A stretch of 55,367 nucleotides of DNA, taken from the NCBI GenBank assembly GCA_021800445.1, contig JAJYYZ010000010.1:1-55367 (forward strand), given 5' to 3'. Shown one piece after another: positions 32,065 through 40,002 of the stretch. The notes beneath the pieces are model-generated. The model saw only the letters and a program-made list of their open reading frames with translations, had not been told where the DNA came from and ran no database searches. How positions within the stretch are numbered: position 1 is the stretch's first letter; each line of letters begins with the position of its first letter. Source of the stretch: a bacterium (GTDB lineage Bacteria; Thermotogota; Thermotogae; Mesoaciditogales; Mesoaciditogaceae). The position numbers were made by a program, and so were the translations under genes.

Positions 32065-34413
32065 TTGAAACTATCCGTTGAATGGTTAAAAGATTACGTG
32101 GATATAGATGGTGATATTCAAAAACTTTCCGATGACCTCACGATGTCCGGAAGTGAGGTTGAAGAGATAGAGAAACCTTTTGAAAAGATAAAAGGTGTCA
32201 TATCTGCCGAAATTATCGATGTGAAGCCACATTCGAACGCCGATAATCTAAATGTTTGCAAAGTGAACGACGGATCAAAGACTTACACAATCGTAACGTC
32301 TGACAAAAGTGTTAAAATCAACGATTTTGTCGCCTTCGGCCCTGCCGATACGGCCTCTGATGTGGACGGCAAGATTGTGAGGTCCGTTGATATGAGAGGA
32401 ATCAAGACGGACGGCATGCTTTTTTCTCTGGAAGAACTTGGCCTTGAGTCTCATTCTAATCGGGTCTTCAGGTTTGAAAAACCTGTTCCGCTGGGAGACG
32501 ACATCGTGAAGATCTTCGACCTTGATCAAACGGTTTTTGAAATCGAAATAACTCCGAATAGGCCCGATTGTCTCTCTCACATCGGACTTGCACGTGAGGT
32601 TGCAACTGTTAACAGAAAAATTTTGAAAATACCCGAAGTAAAGGTTGATATCCCGCGAGGTAACGTTTCGATCTCGATAGAATCAAAGGCATGTTTGAGA
32701 TATCTCGCCGTGAGAATAGATGGAATAACCGTAAAGGATTCACCTTTATGGCTCAAAAAAAGGCTTGCTTCCGTTGGATTGAGAGCCATAAACAACATAG
32801 CGGATGTGACGAATTACATCATGATGGAAACAGGTCATCCTGTACATGCTTTCGATTTTGACAGAATACCTTCATCTAAAATTGTGGTCAAAAACGCAAA
32901 AGGAGGAGAAAAGTTCACCGCTCTCAATTCAAAGACATACACACTCGAAGGTGGAGAGGTTTTGATAACGGATGGAAATCAAACCTTAGCGCTTGCGGGT
33001 GTAATCGGCGGAAAAGATTCCGGAATAACTCAATCGACGAAAAGCATATTGATAGAAGTTGCCACTTTTGATCCCGTAAGAACGAGAAAGACATCAAAAG
33101 AACTTAACCTTTCGACGGACGCCTCGTACAGATTTGAAAGGGGCATCGATCCGAATGACACCCTCTACGTTGCAAAAAGAATCGTTGAGATGATACTCTC
33201 TTTAAGCGGCGGAAAAGTTGTGGGCATGGCAGATCTTTACCCGAATCCCATAAAGTTTACCGTGGTAAAACTTTCGAACAAAAAATTGTCCTCTTACATG
33301 TCCTTTACACCAGATCCTCAAGAAGTATCGTATATCTTCAATGCGCTTGAAATGAAGGTTTCAAAAGATCAAAATGACTGGACAGTCGAAATACCAACCT
33401 TCAGGCAGGACATAAGTCAGGATGTCGATCTTATAGAAGAATTTGCAAGAATACATGGTTTTGACAATGTCTCCGCTGTCATGTCAATGCCATTCATTCA
33501 AGGAGACAAAAACGCATGGTGGGATTTCAAAAATAAAATGAGATTTCTTTCGACGTCTCTCGGATATTTCGAAAATGTCAATTATGCCTTTTCAGATCCG
33601 AAGGCCAAAAGACTTTTCGGTGACACATTCAAAGAAAGTCCTGAACTTTTAAATCCGGTTTCTCCTGAAATGTCAATCATGAGGCCATCTCTTTTGATCA
33701 ACCTGATCGATGCGCTTACTTACAACGTCAAACATCAGGAAAGCGATGTGAAGTTTTTCGAAATCGGAAAGGTATTCGAAGAAAATCACGAATTCGAAAA
33801 GATCGCCTTTGTTTCAACCGGAAAAATTGAACCTTTAGACTATACGGACAAGAGAATGGAAAGTCTTCTGAATTTCAAAGGAGATTTAGAAACAATCGCA
33901 AATTACTTCCATCTTGATCTTGACTTTACAAATGCCGAAATCACGGGTTTTACGGCCGGCCGGTGCGGGAAAATCGTTTTAGGCGGAGAAACGATAGGCT
34001 TAACAGGCGAACTCGCAGAAGATGTGACAGATTTTTTTGATCTCGATCTTCCCATTTACGCCTGTGAGTTCGATCTTGAAAAGATGTTTAAAGCAATTCA
34101 AATTTTCGAGTACAAATCTGCCTCACAATATCCGGTTTCGTTTAAAGATCTTTCTATGTTCGTTCAAAAAGGAAAATTTCAGACCTCGGAAATAATAAGA
34201 ATTGCCAGAACTTCTTCTGAGTACGTTAGAGATGTCAGAGTTATAGATTTTTACACGGGAAAAGGCGTACCTCCGGAATCTTACAGCATAACGATAAGGA
34301 TAACTTACGGTTCAATGGACAGAACACTTTTGGATTATGAAATAGACGGTTCATTCTCAAAGTTAATGGAACTTCTCGAATCACGGGGAATAACCCTAAG
34401 AAAGGTAAGATAA
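32065..34413 (+). CDS. pheT: Phenylalanyl-tRNA synthetase beta subunit
   Basis: A 782-residue subunit. The TTG at 32065 gives the family start (KLSVEWLKDYVDI) at good distance from AAAGGTGAT; a GTG at 32056 is too close to it. Domains in order: tRNA-binding OB fold (about 40-150), B3/B4 editing domain (about 205-375, with ITPNRPDCLSHIG just before), B5 (about 400-475), the inactive synthetase-like core, and the C-terminal anticodon-binding FDX-ACB domain (about 690-782, QYPVSFKDLSMFV). suhB follows after 2 nt. Confidence 0.97.
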   Translation: MKLSVEWLKDYVDIDGDIQKLSDDLTMSGSEVEEIEKPFEKIKGVISAEIIDVKPHSNADNLNVCKVNDGSKTYTIVTSDKSVKINDFVAFGPADTASDVDGKIVRSVDMRGIKTDGMLFSLEELGLESHSNRVFRFEKPVPLGDDIVKIFDLDQTVFEIEITPNRPDCLSHIGLAREVATVNRKILKIPEVKVDIPRGNVSISIESKACLRYLAVRIDGITVKDSPLWLKKRLASVGLRAINNIADVTNYIMMETGHPVHAFDFDRIPSSKIVVKNAKGGEKFTALNSKTYTLEGGEVLITDGNQTLALAGVIGGKDSGITQSTKSILIEVATFDPVRTRKTSKELNLSTDASYRFERGIDPNDTLYVAKRIVEMILSLSGGKVVGMADLYPNPIKFTVVKLSNKKLSSYMSFTPDPQEVSYIFNALEMKVSKDQNDWTVEIPTFRQDISQDVDLIEEFARIHGFDNVSAVMSMPFIQGDKNAWWDFKNKMRFLSTSLGYFENVNYAFSDPKAKRLFGDTFKESPELLNPVSPEMSIMRPSLLINLIDALTYNVKHQESDVKFFEIGKVFEENHEFEKIAFVSTGKIEPLDYTDKRMESLLNFKGDLETIANYFHLDLDFTNAEITGFTAGRCGKIVLGGETIGLTGELAEDVTDFFDLDLPIYACEFDLEKMFKAIQIFEYKSASQYPVSFKDLSMFVQKGKFQTSEIIRIARTSSEYVRDVRVIDFYTGKGVPPESYSITIRITYGSMDRTLLDYEIDGSFSKLMELLESRGITLRKVR

Positions 34414-34415
34414 AA

Positions 34416-35204
34416 ATGGAAAGCGCGGATCTTTTGGTACTTAATTTTGCACGAGGACTTGCAAGAGAAGTCGGACTTTTGGCGAAAAGACGGATCGGAA
34501 ATTTAGGGTGGACGCACAACAAAAGCGGATTTTACGATATCGTGACGGATGCCGATCTTGAAGTTGAAAAAGTCGTCAAGTCGGAAATTTCAAATGTTTT
34601 CGCCGGAGACTCAATACTCGGCGAAGAAACAGGCGAAACAAAAACATCATCAAACGGAAGAGTTTGGATTGTTGATCCCATAGATGGTACGACAAACTTT
34701 TCAAAAGGAATTCCTCATTTTTGTGTCTCAATCGCACTTGTGGTTGACGGAACTCCTCGGGTCGGAGTCGTTTACGATCCTTACATGGATGAACTTTACG
34801 AGGCAGTTAAGGGCAATGGTGCTTTCATGAATGGCGAACCTATAAACGTGAGCAAAATATCAGAACTCAAAGAAGCCATATTAAACACGGGATATCAATA
34901 CAGCGCGGCCGAATACAGAGACATCGTGCTTAAAAATTACGTTGCTTTCTTTGGCAAAGTTCGTGCGATAAGGGTCTTCGGAAGTGCCGTGCTTGATCAA
35001 TGTTATGTGGCCAACGGAAGGATCGATGGCTTTTGGGAATACAACCTGAAGCCGTGGGATGTGGCTGCGGGATCTTTAATAGCAAAAGAAGCGGGCGCCA
35101 CAATTATAGGCATAGGAGAAGATTTCTCCATCTACGGAAAAACGATCCTTGTTACAAATTCATCGCTCGTTGACAAAGTACTTGAGATAGTGAATAAAAG
35201 ATAA
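34416..35204 (+). CDS. suhB: Inositol monophosphatase family protein (SuhB/FBPase-like)
   Basis: A 262-residue Mg2+-dependent phosphatase. Metal-binding motifs are complete: GEE at 69-71, DPIDGTTNF at 87-95 and WDVAAG near 213. In thermophiles this family acts on inositol-1-phosphate and often fructose-1,6-bisphosphate; which applies here is not decidable. It starts 2 nt after pheT and is probably co-transcribed with it. Confidence 0.9.
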   Translation: MESADLLVLNFARGLAREVGLLAKRRIGNLGWTHNKSGFYDIVTDADLEVEKVVKSEISNVFAGDSILGEETGETKTSSNGRVWIVDPIDGTTNFSKGIPHFCVSIALVVDGTPRVGVVYDPYMDELYEAVKGNGAFMNGEPINVSKISELKEAILNTGYQYSAAEYRDIVLKNYVAFFGKVRAIRVFGSAVLDQCYVANGRIDGFWEYNLKPWDVAAGSLIAKEAGATIIGIGEDFSIYGKTILVTNSSLVDKVLEIVNKR

Positions 35205-35210
35205 GTACAT

Positions 35211-35277
35211 CGGCATATGGCGAATAGCGCATGGCATATGGCAAATAGCATATGGCACATGGCTAATAGCAAATAGG
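35211..35277 (+). repeat. Degenerate heptamer tandem array (TRGCNNA), best preserved copy
   Basis: Ten units in register: TGGCGAA, TAGCGCA, TGGCATA, TGGCAAA, TAGCATA, TGGCACA, TGGCTAA, TAGCAAA and neighbours. Positions 1, 3, 4 and 7 of the unit (T, G, C, A) are nearly invariant. It begins 6 nt after the suhB stop. Confidence 0.8.
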
Positions 35278-35317
35278 ACAAACGGTGAAAGGTAAAGCGT
35301 TAAAAAGGCAGACAGCC

Positions 35318-35364
35318 GGCGAATGCTGGAGGCGAGATTTGGAATCTAAAGTTATTCCAATATA
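35318..35364 (+). repeat. Dispersed repeat with GGCGAATGCTGGAG and a downstream GGAAT...ATTCC hairpin
   Basis: GGCGAATGCTGGAGGCGA is followed by a small hairpin (TGGAAT/ATTCCA). The 3' part (35336-35364) matches 55072-55100 in 24 of 29 positions; the 5' part matches 30923-30940. Confidence 0.55.
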
Positions 35365-35399
35365 AAAGACAAGTTCATTAACACAAAGGAGGGAGCAAT

Positions 35400-36317
35400 T
35401 TGTACACGATACTTGTTCATGGCGGTGCTGGAAACATACCGGAAGATAAAGCCCAGGCACATCTCGAAGGTGCCAAAGAGGCTGTAAAGGCAGGATCGGA
35501 AATTTTGAAGTCAGATGGTAGTGCCATGGATGCCGTTGAGGCAGCCATAAAAGTTATGGAAGACAACCCAACTTTTAACGCTGGCACAGGATCAGTTTTG
35601 ACCTTTGAAGGAGAAGTTGAAATGGACGCTGCCATCGCTTACGGTCCGAATTTGGATTTCGGAGCGGTCGCCGGAGTTAAAAATATACGCCATCCTATAA
35701 GTCTTGCAAGACTTGTCATGGAAAAAACAGATCATGTGTTGCTGGCAGGTCAAGGAGCCAATGATTTTGCCAAATTGATGGGTTTTGAGTACCACGATCC
35801 CATAACGCCGCAGAGAAAAGCTCAATGGGAAAAGTATCGCCAGGAATTCATGAATGGTAATTACAAAGATTGGCCGAAGTTGAGAGAACTTTTTAAAGAG
35901 CACCCCGAATTTCTTCATGGCACCGTTGGCGCTGTTGCAATCGATTCTCACGGCGAAACGGCGGCAGCAACATCAACGGGCGGCGTTTTTCTCAAATTAC
36001 TGGGCAGAGTTGGAGACACACCGATACCCGGTGCCGGTACGTACGCCACCATTGAAGGTGCCTCTTCATCAACAGGGCTCGGAGAAGGCATGATGCGGAT
36101 ACTTTTCACAAAAACAGCCTTGGACTTTTTAAGAGATGGCCTTGACGCCCAGCATGCGGCCGAATCCGCGATAAACTACCTTGACAATTTCGTCGGCACC
36201 GATGCAGGAATAATAATCGTTGATAGAAACGGTAACGTCGGAATACATCACAACACGCCGAACATGACGTGGGCTTACCTGAAAGATGGAATGAATGAGA
36301 TAAGTTGTGGCATATAA
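35400..36317 (+). CDS. Isoaspartyl peptidase/L-asparaginase (Ntn-hydrolase, family T2)
   Basis: A 305-residue precursor that cleaves itself to expose an N-terminal threonine nucleophile. The cleavage site is before T175 in HGTVGAVAID, giving subunits of about 174 and 131 residues. HGGAGNI at the N-terminus, NAGTGSVL and the glycine-rich STGGVFLKLLGRVGDTPIPG stretch are family hallmarks. It hydrolyses isoaspartyl dipeptides from damaged proteins or asparagine. The start is TTG at 35400 with an excellent AAAGGAGGG upstream. A terminator follows 4 nt after the stop. Confidence 0.93.
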   Translation: MYTILVHGGAGNIPEDKAQAHLEGAKEAVKAGSEILKSDGSAMDAVEAAIKVMEDNPTFNAGTGSVLTFEGEVEMDAAIAYGPNLDFGAVAGVKNIRHPISLARLVMEKTDHVLLAGQGANDFAKLMGFEYHDPITPQRKAQWEKYRQEFMNGNYKDWPKLRELFKEHPEFLHGTVGAVAIDSHGETAAATSTGGVFLKLLGRVGDTPIPGAGTYATIEGASSSTGLGEGMMRILFTKTALDFLRDGLDAQHAAESAINYLDNFVGTDAGIIIVDRNGNVGIHHNTPNMTWAYLKDGMNEISCGI

Positions 36318-36320
36318 ACC

Positions 36321-36350
36321 AAAGGGCACTTACGTGCCCTTTGAATTTTA
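36321..36350. terminator. Terminator between convergent genes
   Basis: A perfect 9-bp stem AAAGGGCAC/GTGCCCTTT (36321-36329 and 36334-36342) with a TTAC loop is followed by GAATTTTA. It can serve the asparaginase gene and, with the A-rich left side, possibly rdgB. Confidence 0.8.
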
Positions 36351-36375
36351 TAGATTGACGCGCTAAACTTGAAAT

Positions 36376-36933
36376 TCACTTTCCAGAAAGAAATTCCGAA
36401 AGTTTTCGAAATGCCTTTGCCCGATGGCTTATTTTATTTTTTTCCTCTCGCGAAAGTTCCGCCATGCTTTTATTGTATCCGTAAGGGATAAAGATGGGAT
36501 CGTAGCCAAATCCATTTTTTCCGCGTGCCTCGAAAGCGATTTTACCTTCTATTACACCTTTGAAAACATGAGGCTTTTGATCGTAATAAACCGCAACGCA
36601 AGAAAAGCGCGCCACGCGTTCGTCTGCTTTCACATCTTTCATCATCTCAAGAATTTTAGCGTTTTTAACGGAATAATCCACGTCTTCCATGAATCTCGCT
36701 GATTTTACGCCCGGGAAATTGTCAAGCGCGTATATCTCAAGACCAGAATCATCGGCAACGGCAGGGCCGTAAAGATCGTAGGCTGCCTTCGCCTTTTTTA
36801 TGGCATTTTCTTCAAAAGTTTCTCCATCTTCTTCAACTTCTATTTTTTTGACAACCCATTCGATGTTAAGATCGATTATTTCAAAAATTTCCCGCACTTT
36901 ATTCGGATTTGAAGTGGAAAGGATGATCTTCAA
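36376..36933 (-). CDS. rdgB: dITP/XTP pyrophosphatase
   Basis: A 185-residue housecleaning enzyme that hydrolyses non-canonical purine nucleotides (ITP, dITP, XTP) to monophosphates. Substrate motifs are intact: STSNPNKVREI at the N-terminus, ADDSGLEI near 60 and GFGYDPIF near 142, then SHRAKAFRKL. The start overlaps the end of the Lon-like gene by 4 nt, so the two form one transcriptional unit. Confidence 0.95.
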   Translation of the reverse strand: MKIILSTSNPNKVREIFEIIDLNIEWVVKKIEVEEDGETFEENAIKKAKAAYDLYGPAVADDSGLEIYALDNFPGVKSARFMEDVDYSVKNAKILEMMKDVKADERVARFSCVAVYYDQKPHVFKGVIEGKIAFEARGKNGFGYDPIFIPYGYNKSMAELSREEKNKISHRAKAFRKLSEFLSGK

Positions 36934-39368
36934 TCCTCATCATCCTCTTCATCTTCATCATCTATAAAATCCTGAGACTCGGTGTTTCTGGGCTTTTTAG
37001 TGGACTTGCGCTCATTTGTCCTTTTCTTTTCTGACTTCTCTTCCATCTTGGATATTCTTTCTATTTCCTTCAGGACAAGGTAATTAATGCTTCCCTTTTC
37101 ATAATCCATCTTTCCGTCCATTGTTCCTGCCTTTTTACCTGTCGCTATTTCCAAAGCCTCGTCCACATTTCTGACAGTCCATATATGGAATTTTCCCGCT
37201 TTTACAGACTCGATTATCTCCGGATCGAGAACGAGATCGTCTACGTTAGACGCGGGTATTATGACCCCTTGATCTCCTGTAAGCCCTTTGATCTTACACA
37301 CCTTAAAAAAGCCTTCTATTTTGTAAGGAATACCTCCAACAGGCTGCACTTCTCCATTTTGGTTTATAGATCCGGTTATTGCGAGAGATTGTTTTAGTGG
37401 AACTTTTGAAATCGCCGAGATAATAGACAGCGTTTCCGCAACCGAGGCGCTATCTCCTTCTATCGTCGAATAAGTTTGCTCAAAACTAACCGTTGCCGCG
37501 AAAGAGAGCGGGTGCTTTGTCGTGTACTTTGCGCTAAGATAGTTTGAAATTATCAAAACGGCTTTTGTGAATATCTTGCCGGACATGTTGGATTCTCTTT
37601 GTATGTCTATAACTCCGGTGTCGCTCAAATGCGTTTTTGCCGTTATCCTCACAGGCATTCCAAACGGGTAATCTCCGCCTTCTATCACCGTAAGTCCATT
37701 GACCTGACCCACCTTTTCGCCGGTCGTGTCTATCATTATCTCGTTGTTTTTGAAATATTCAAGCATCCGATCCGCTTCAAGTGAAAGACGTAACTCCATT
37801 GCCTTTAAAGCCTCTTTGACCGATTGGGCATCTATCTTTTTCTTTTTCAACTCTCTCGCTTTATGATCGCTCTCGACGAGAATGGCAGCTATCTTGTTTG
37901 CTTGGGTTGAAATCTTCGTTCTTCTTTCTATCAGGCGCATGCCAGTTCTGATGATTTCTTTTATACCACTTTCGTCTACGTGAAGTAAGTTTCTTTTGTC
38001 TATGACTGATCTTAAAAGTTGAAGGTAATATTCTACACCGTCCGATGACAGATCTATTTCCCAATCGAACGGTGCCTTTATCTTAAAAAATTTTCTGAAA
38101 TCAGCATCGTACTGGTAAAGCAGATCGTAAATCCAAGGCTCGCCAACCATGATGATTTTTACATCTGCGGGTATCGGCTCCGGGTTTAAAGTGACCGTTA
38201 TGCCGTAACCGAGGTATTCCTGTATATTTTCTATTTTCAGCGTACCGCTGTTTATAAGCCTTTTTGTCGCATCCCACGATAGTTCAGATCTGAAAAGGTC
38301 TTCCGCGTTGAGAATCATGAACCCGCCGTTTGCCCTGTGAAACGCACCGGATCTGATGAATTTGAAATCGGTTTGCAAAGTGCCCATTGTAGCGTAATAC
38401 TCTACTTTTCCGAAAAGATTGGCGTAAGTGGGGTTTAATTCTTCAACGACAGGCGCTCCATGGACTTTTGAGTTGTCTATCACAACGTTGATATCGTATC
38501 GGGACATGAATTTATCTTTGTCGGTTTGGTCATTCCTTAACACCTCGAGATTGTCGAGAATGTCCTTTTTCACCGATTTAAGAAAATCAACGACATCAAA
38601 ATTTTCCTTGAATGTTTCGTCGAGTTCATCAAAAATCGGATCTATGGCAAACTTCGCTATTTCTTCGTCAAGTTTGTCCATTTTATCTTTAAATTCGTTT
38701 TCAAGGACACGCGACTTGTGAAGAGTCCCATCGACAAGTTTTTTCAGTTTTATGACATTTTCTTCGTAAAATTTCTTTTGATCCGGATTTAAACGATCGA
38801 ATTCTTCCTGACTCAAAGGCTTTCCATTGAGTACCGGAATTGTCATTATACCGGTTGGTCCGACTTGAACGGTAAAACCCAACTCTGATGATTTCTTGCT
38901 CAAACTATCCCAAAGTTCTTTTCTCTTCGATGCGTACTTCCCTTCAAGATCGCTCTTTCTTTTCGCGTAATCGTTGCTTTCAAACGCTCTTTTTATGGAT
39001 TCCAAAACCTCTTTTTTCATCTTTGACATCGCATCTTTGAATCTTTGCGCGTTGCCAGGTTCAAAAGAAAGTGCCCTTGGCGCGAAAGCATTTGAAAAGT
39101 TATAAACATAAGCCCAATCTTTTGGAGCCGGCATTTCAGAGACTATTTGACTCAGAAAATCTCTGACGAACGTGTGACGACCACTTCCGGTAGGCCCTGC
39201 CACAAAAATGTTGTAATTTTTGTTATCAAGTTTCACGGCATCTTTTAAAGCCTCGTAAGCCCTTGATTGATGATCAAATTTCACTTTTATCTTCACGTCT
39301 TTAGTGGATTTCGGCAGATTAAGATTTGAAAGATCAATCTCTATCTCATTGGCTTTCAACTCTTTCAT
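36930..39368 (-). CDS. Lon-related ATP-dependent protease (AAA_32 plus LonB-type protease domain)
   Basis: An 812-residue cytoplasmic protease. The P-loop reads GPTGSGRHT at 58-66, with Arg where classical Walker A motifs have Lys, as in many AAA_32 Lon relatives. A long insertion with coiled-coil character spans about 110-290. The protease domain has a LonB-type active site: S640 in EGDSAS and K683 in GGIPYKIEG. The C-terminus is highly acidic (DDEDEEDDED) after a Lys/Arg-rich stretch. GGAGG lies before the ATG. It is followed by rdgB. Confidence 0.92.
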   Translation of the reverse strand: MKELKANEIEIDLSNLNLPKSTKDVKIKVKFDHQSRAYEALKDAVKLDNKNYNIFVAGPTGSGRHTFVRDFLSQIVSEMPAPKDWAYVYNFSNAFAPRALSFEPGNAQRFKDAMSKMKKEVLESIKRAFESNDYAKRKSDLEGKYASKRKELWDSLSKKSSELGFTVQVGPTGIMTIPVLNGKPLSQEEFDRLNPDQKKFYEENVIKLKKLVDGTLHKSRVLENEFKDKMDKLDEEIAKFAIDPIFDELDETFKENFDVVDFLKSVKKDILDNLEVLRNDQTDKDKFMSRYDINVVIDNSKVHGAPVVEELNPTYANLFGKVEYYATMGTLQTDFKFIRSGAFHRANGGFMILNAEDLFRSELSWDATKRLINSGTLKIENIQEYLGYGITVTLNPEPIPADVKIIMVGEPWIYDLLYQYDADFRKFFKIKAPFDWEIDLSSDGVEYYLQLLRSVIDKRNLLHVDESGIKEIIRTGMRLIERRTKISTQANKIAAILVESDHKARELKKKKIDAQSVKEALKAMELRLSLEADRMLEYFKNNEIMIDTTGEKVGQVNGLTVIEGGDYPFGMPVRITAKTHLSDTGVIDIQRESNMSGKIFTKAVLIISNYLSAKYTTKHPLSFAATVSFEQTYSTIEGDSASVAETLSIISAISKVPLKQSLAITGSINQNGEVQPVGGIPYKIEGFFKVCKIKGLTGDQGVIIPASNVDDLVLDPEIIESVKAGKFHIWTVRNVDEALEIATGKKAGTMDGKMDYEKGSINYLVLKEIERISKMEEKSEKKRTNERKSTKKPRNTESQDFIDDEDEEDDED

Positions 39369-39410
39369 AAATTACCTCCTTGCGAAAAATTTGTCACAGG
39401 TACAGTTAAA

Positions 39411-39432
39411 GAAAATAGCCGGTTCCCCGGCT
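39411..39432 (-). terminator. Intrinsic terminator of the tRNA-Gln gene
   Basis: On the - strand, AGCCGG/CCGGCT with a GGAA tetraloop is followed by ATTTTCTTT, 2 nt after the tRNA CCA end. Confidence 0.8.
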
Positions 39433-39434
39433 TC

Positions 39435-39508
39435 TGGTTGGGAGAGGAGGATTCGAACCTCCACCGGCGGATCCAGAGTCCGCAGTCCTACCGTTAGACG
39501 ATCTCCCA
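39435..39508 (-). tRNA. tRNA-Gln (anticodon CUG)
   Basis: 74 nt including an encoded CCA. The acceptor stem is TGGGAGA/TCTCCCA, the anticodon stem GCGGA/TCCGC with loop CTCTGGA (anticodon CTG, reads CAG), and the T arm carries GGTTCGAATCC. It lies between the Lon-like gene and the 84-aa gene. Confidence 0.93.
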
Positions 39509-39747
39509 TTGCTCATTCATCATGAACATATACTAAATCTCTTTTAAAAGTGAATGTAAATTCCCAATCGGTTCTGCGCGCCGACCGCCTCGACGCATCA
39601 TGCCTTCCGCACCCTTATCTATTACCGTATTTAAAACTAATCAGGTATATTGTAGCACAGAATCTTTAAAAGATTCAAGTGGTTGAATCGATTTGTCCAA
39701 AATGTGTTATGATTTTAGGAAAGAAAAAGTTGTTTTGGAGGTATGGA

Positions 39748-40002
39748 ATGGAGAATTCGGAAATCGATCTTGAAAAATACATTCAGGCCGTAAAAACGGC
39801 CATAGAAAAGGCTCCTCTGAGATCGGAAGACAGCGTCGATCTTTCAGATATATGGGTCATAACATCTCTTCCGGTAGATCTTATAATGGAATGTTTGAAA
39901 AGACCGGAGATGAAATTGCCATCGACAGTAAGCAAGATAATTTTCAATAAAAAAGTTGTTCTTAAAAATTCCGATTATTTGAATAATCCACAAGGAGAGT
40001 GA
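39748..40002 (+). CDS. Small acidic protein of unknown function (84 aa)
   Basis: I do not recognise this protein. It is mostly helical with no Cys and no membrane segment; notable stretches are IDLEKYIQAVKTAIEKAP and SLPVDLIMECLKRPEMKLP. The ATG at 39748 is in frame and follows GGAGG. Its stop (TGA at 40000-40002) overlaps the start of the next gene, so translation of the two is coupled and a partner role for the HPr-kinase/PEPCK-like protein is likely. The 240-bp gap upstream (39509-39747) holds a GC-rich palindromic patch (about 39575-39608) but no other gene. Confidence 0.7.
   Translation: MENSEIDLEKYIQAVKTAIEKAPLRSEDSVDLSDIWVITSLPVDLIMECLKRPEMKLPSTVSKIIFNKKVVLKNSDYLNNPQGE

Noticed and set aside
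29475-35277. CRISPR-like arrays
   Set aside because: Repeats are 7-bp units without spacers of constant length, and no cas genes are in the window.
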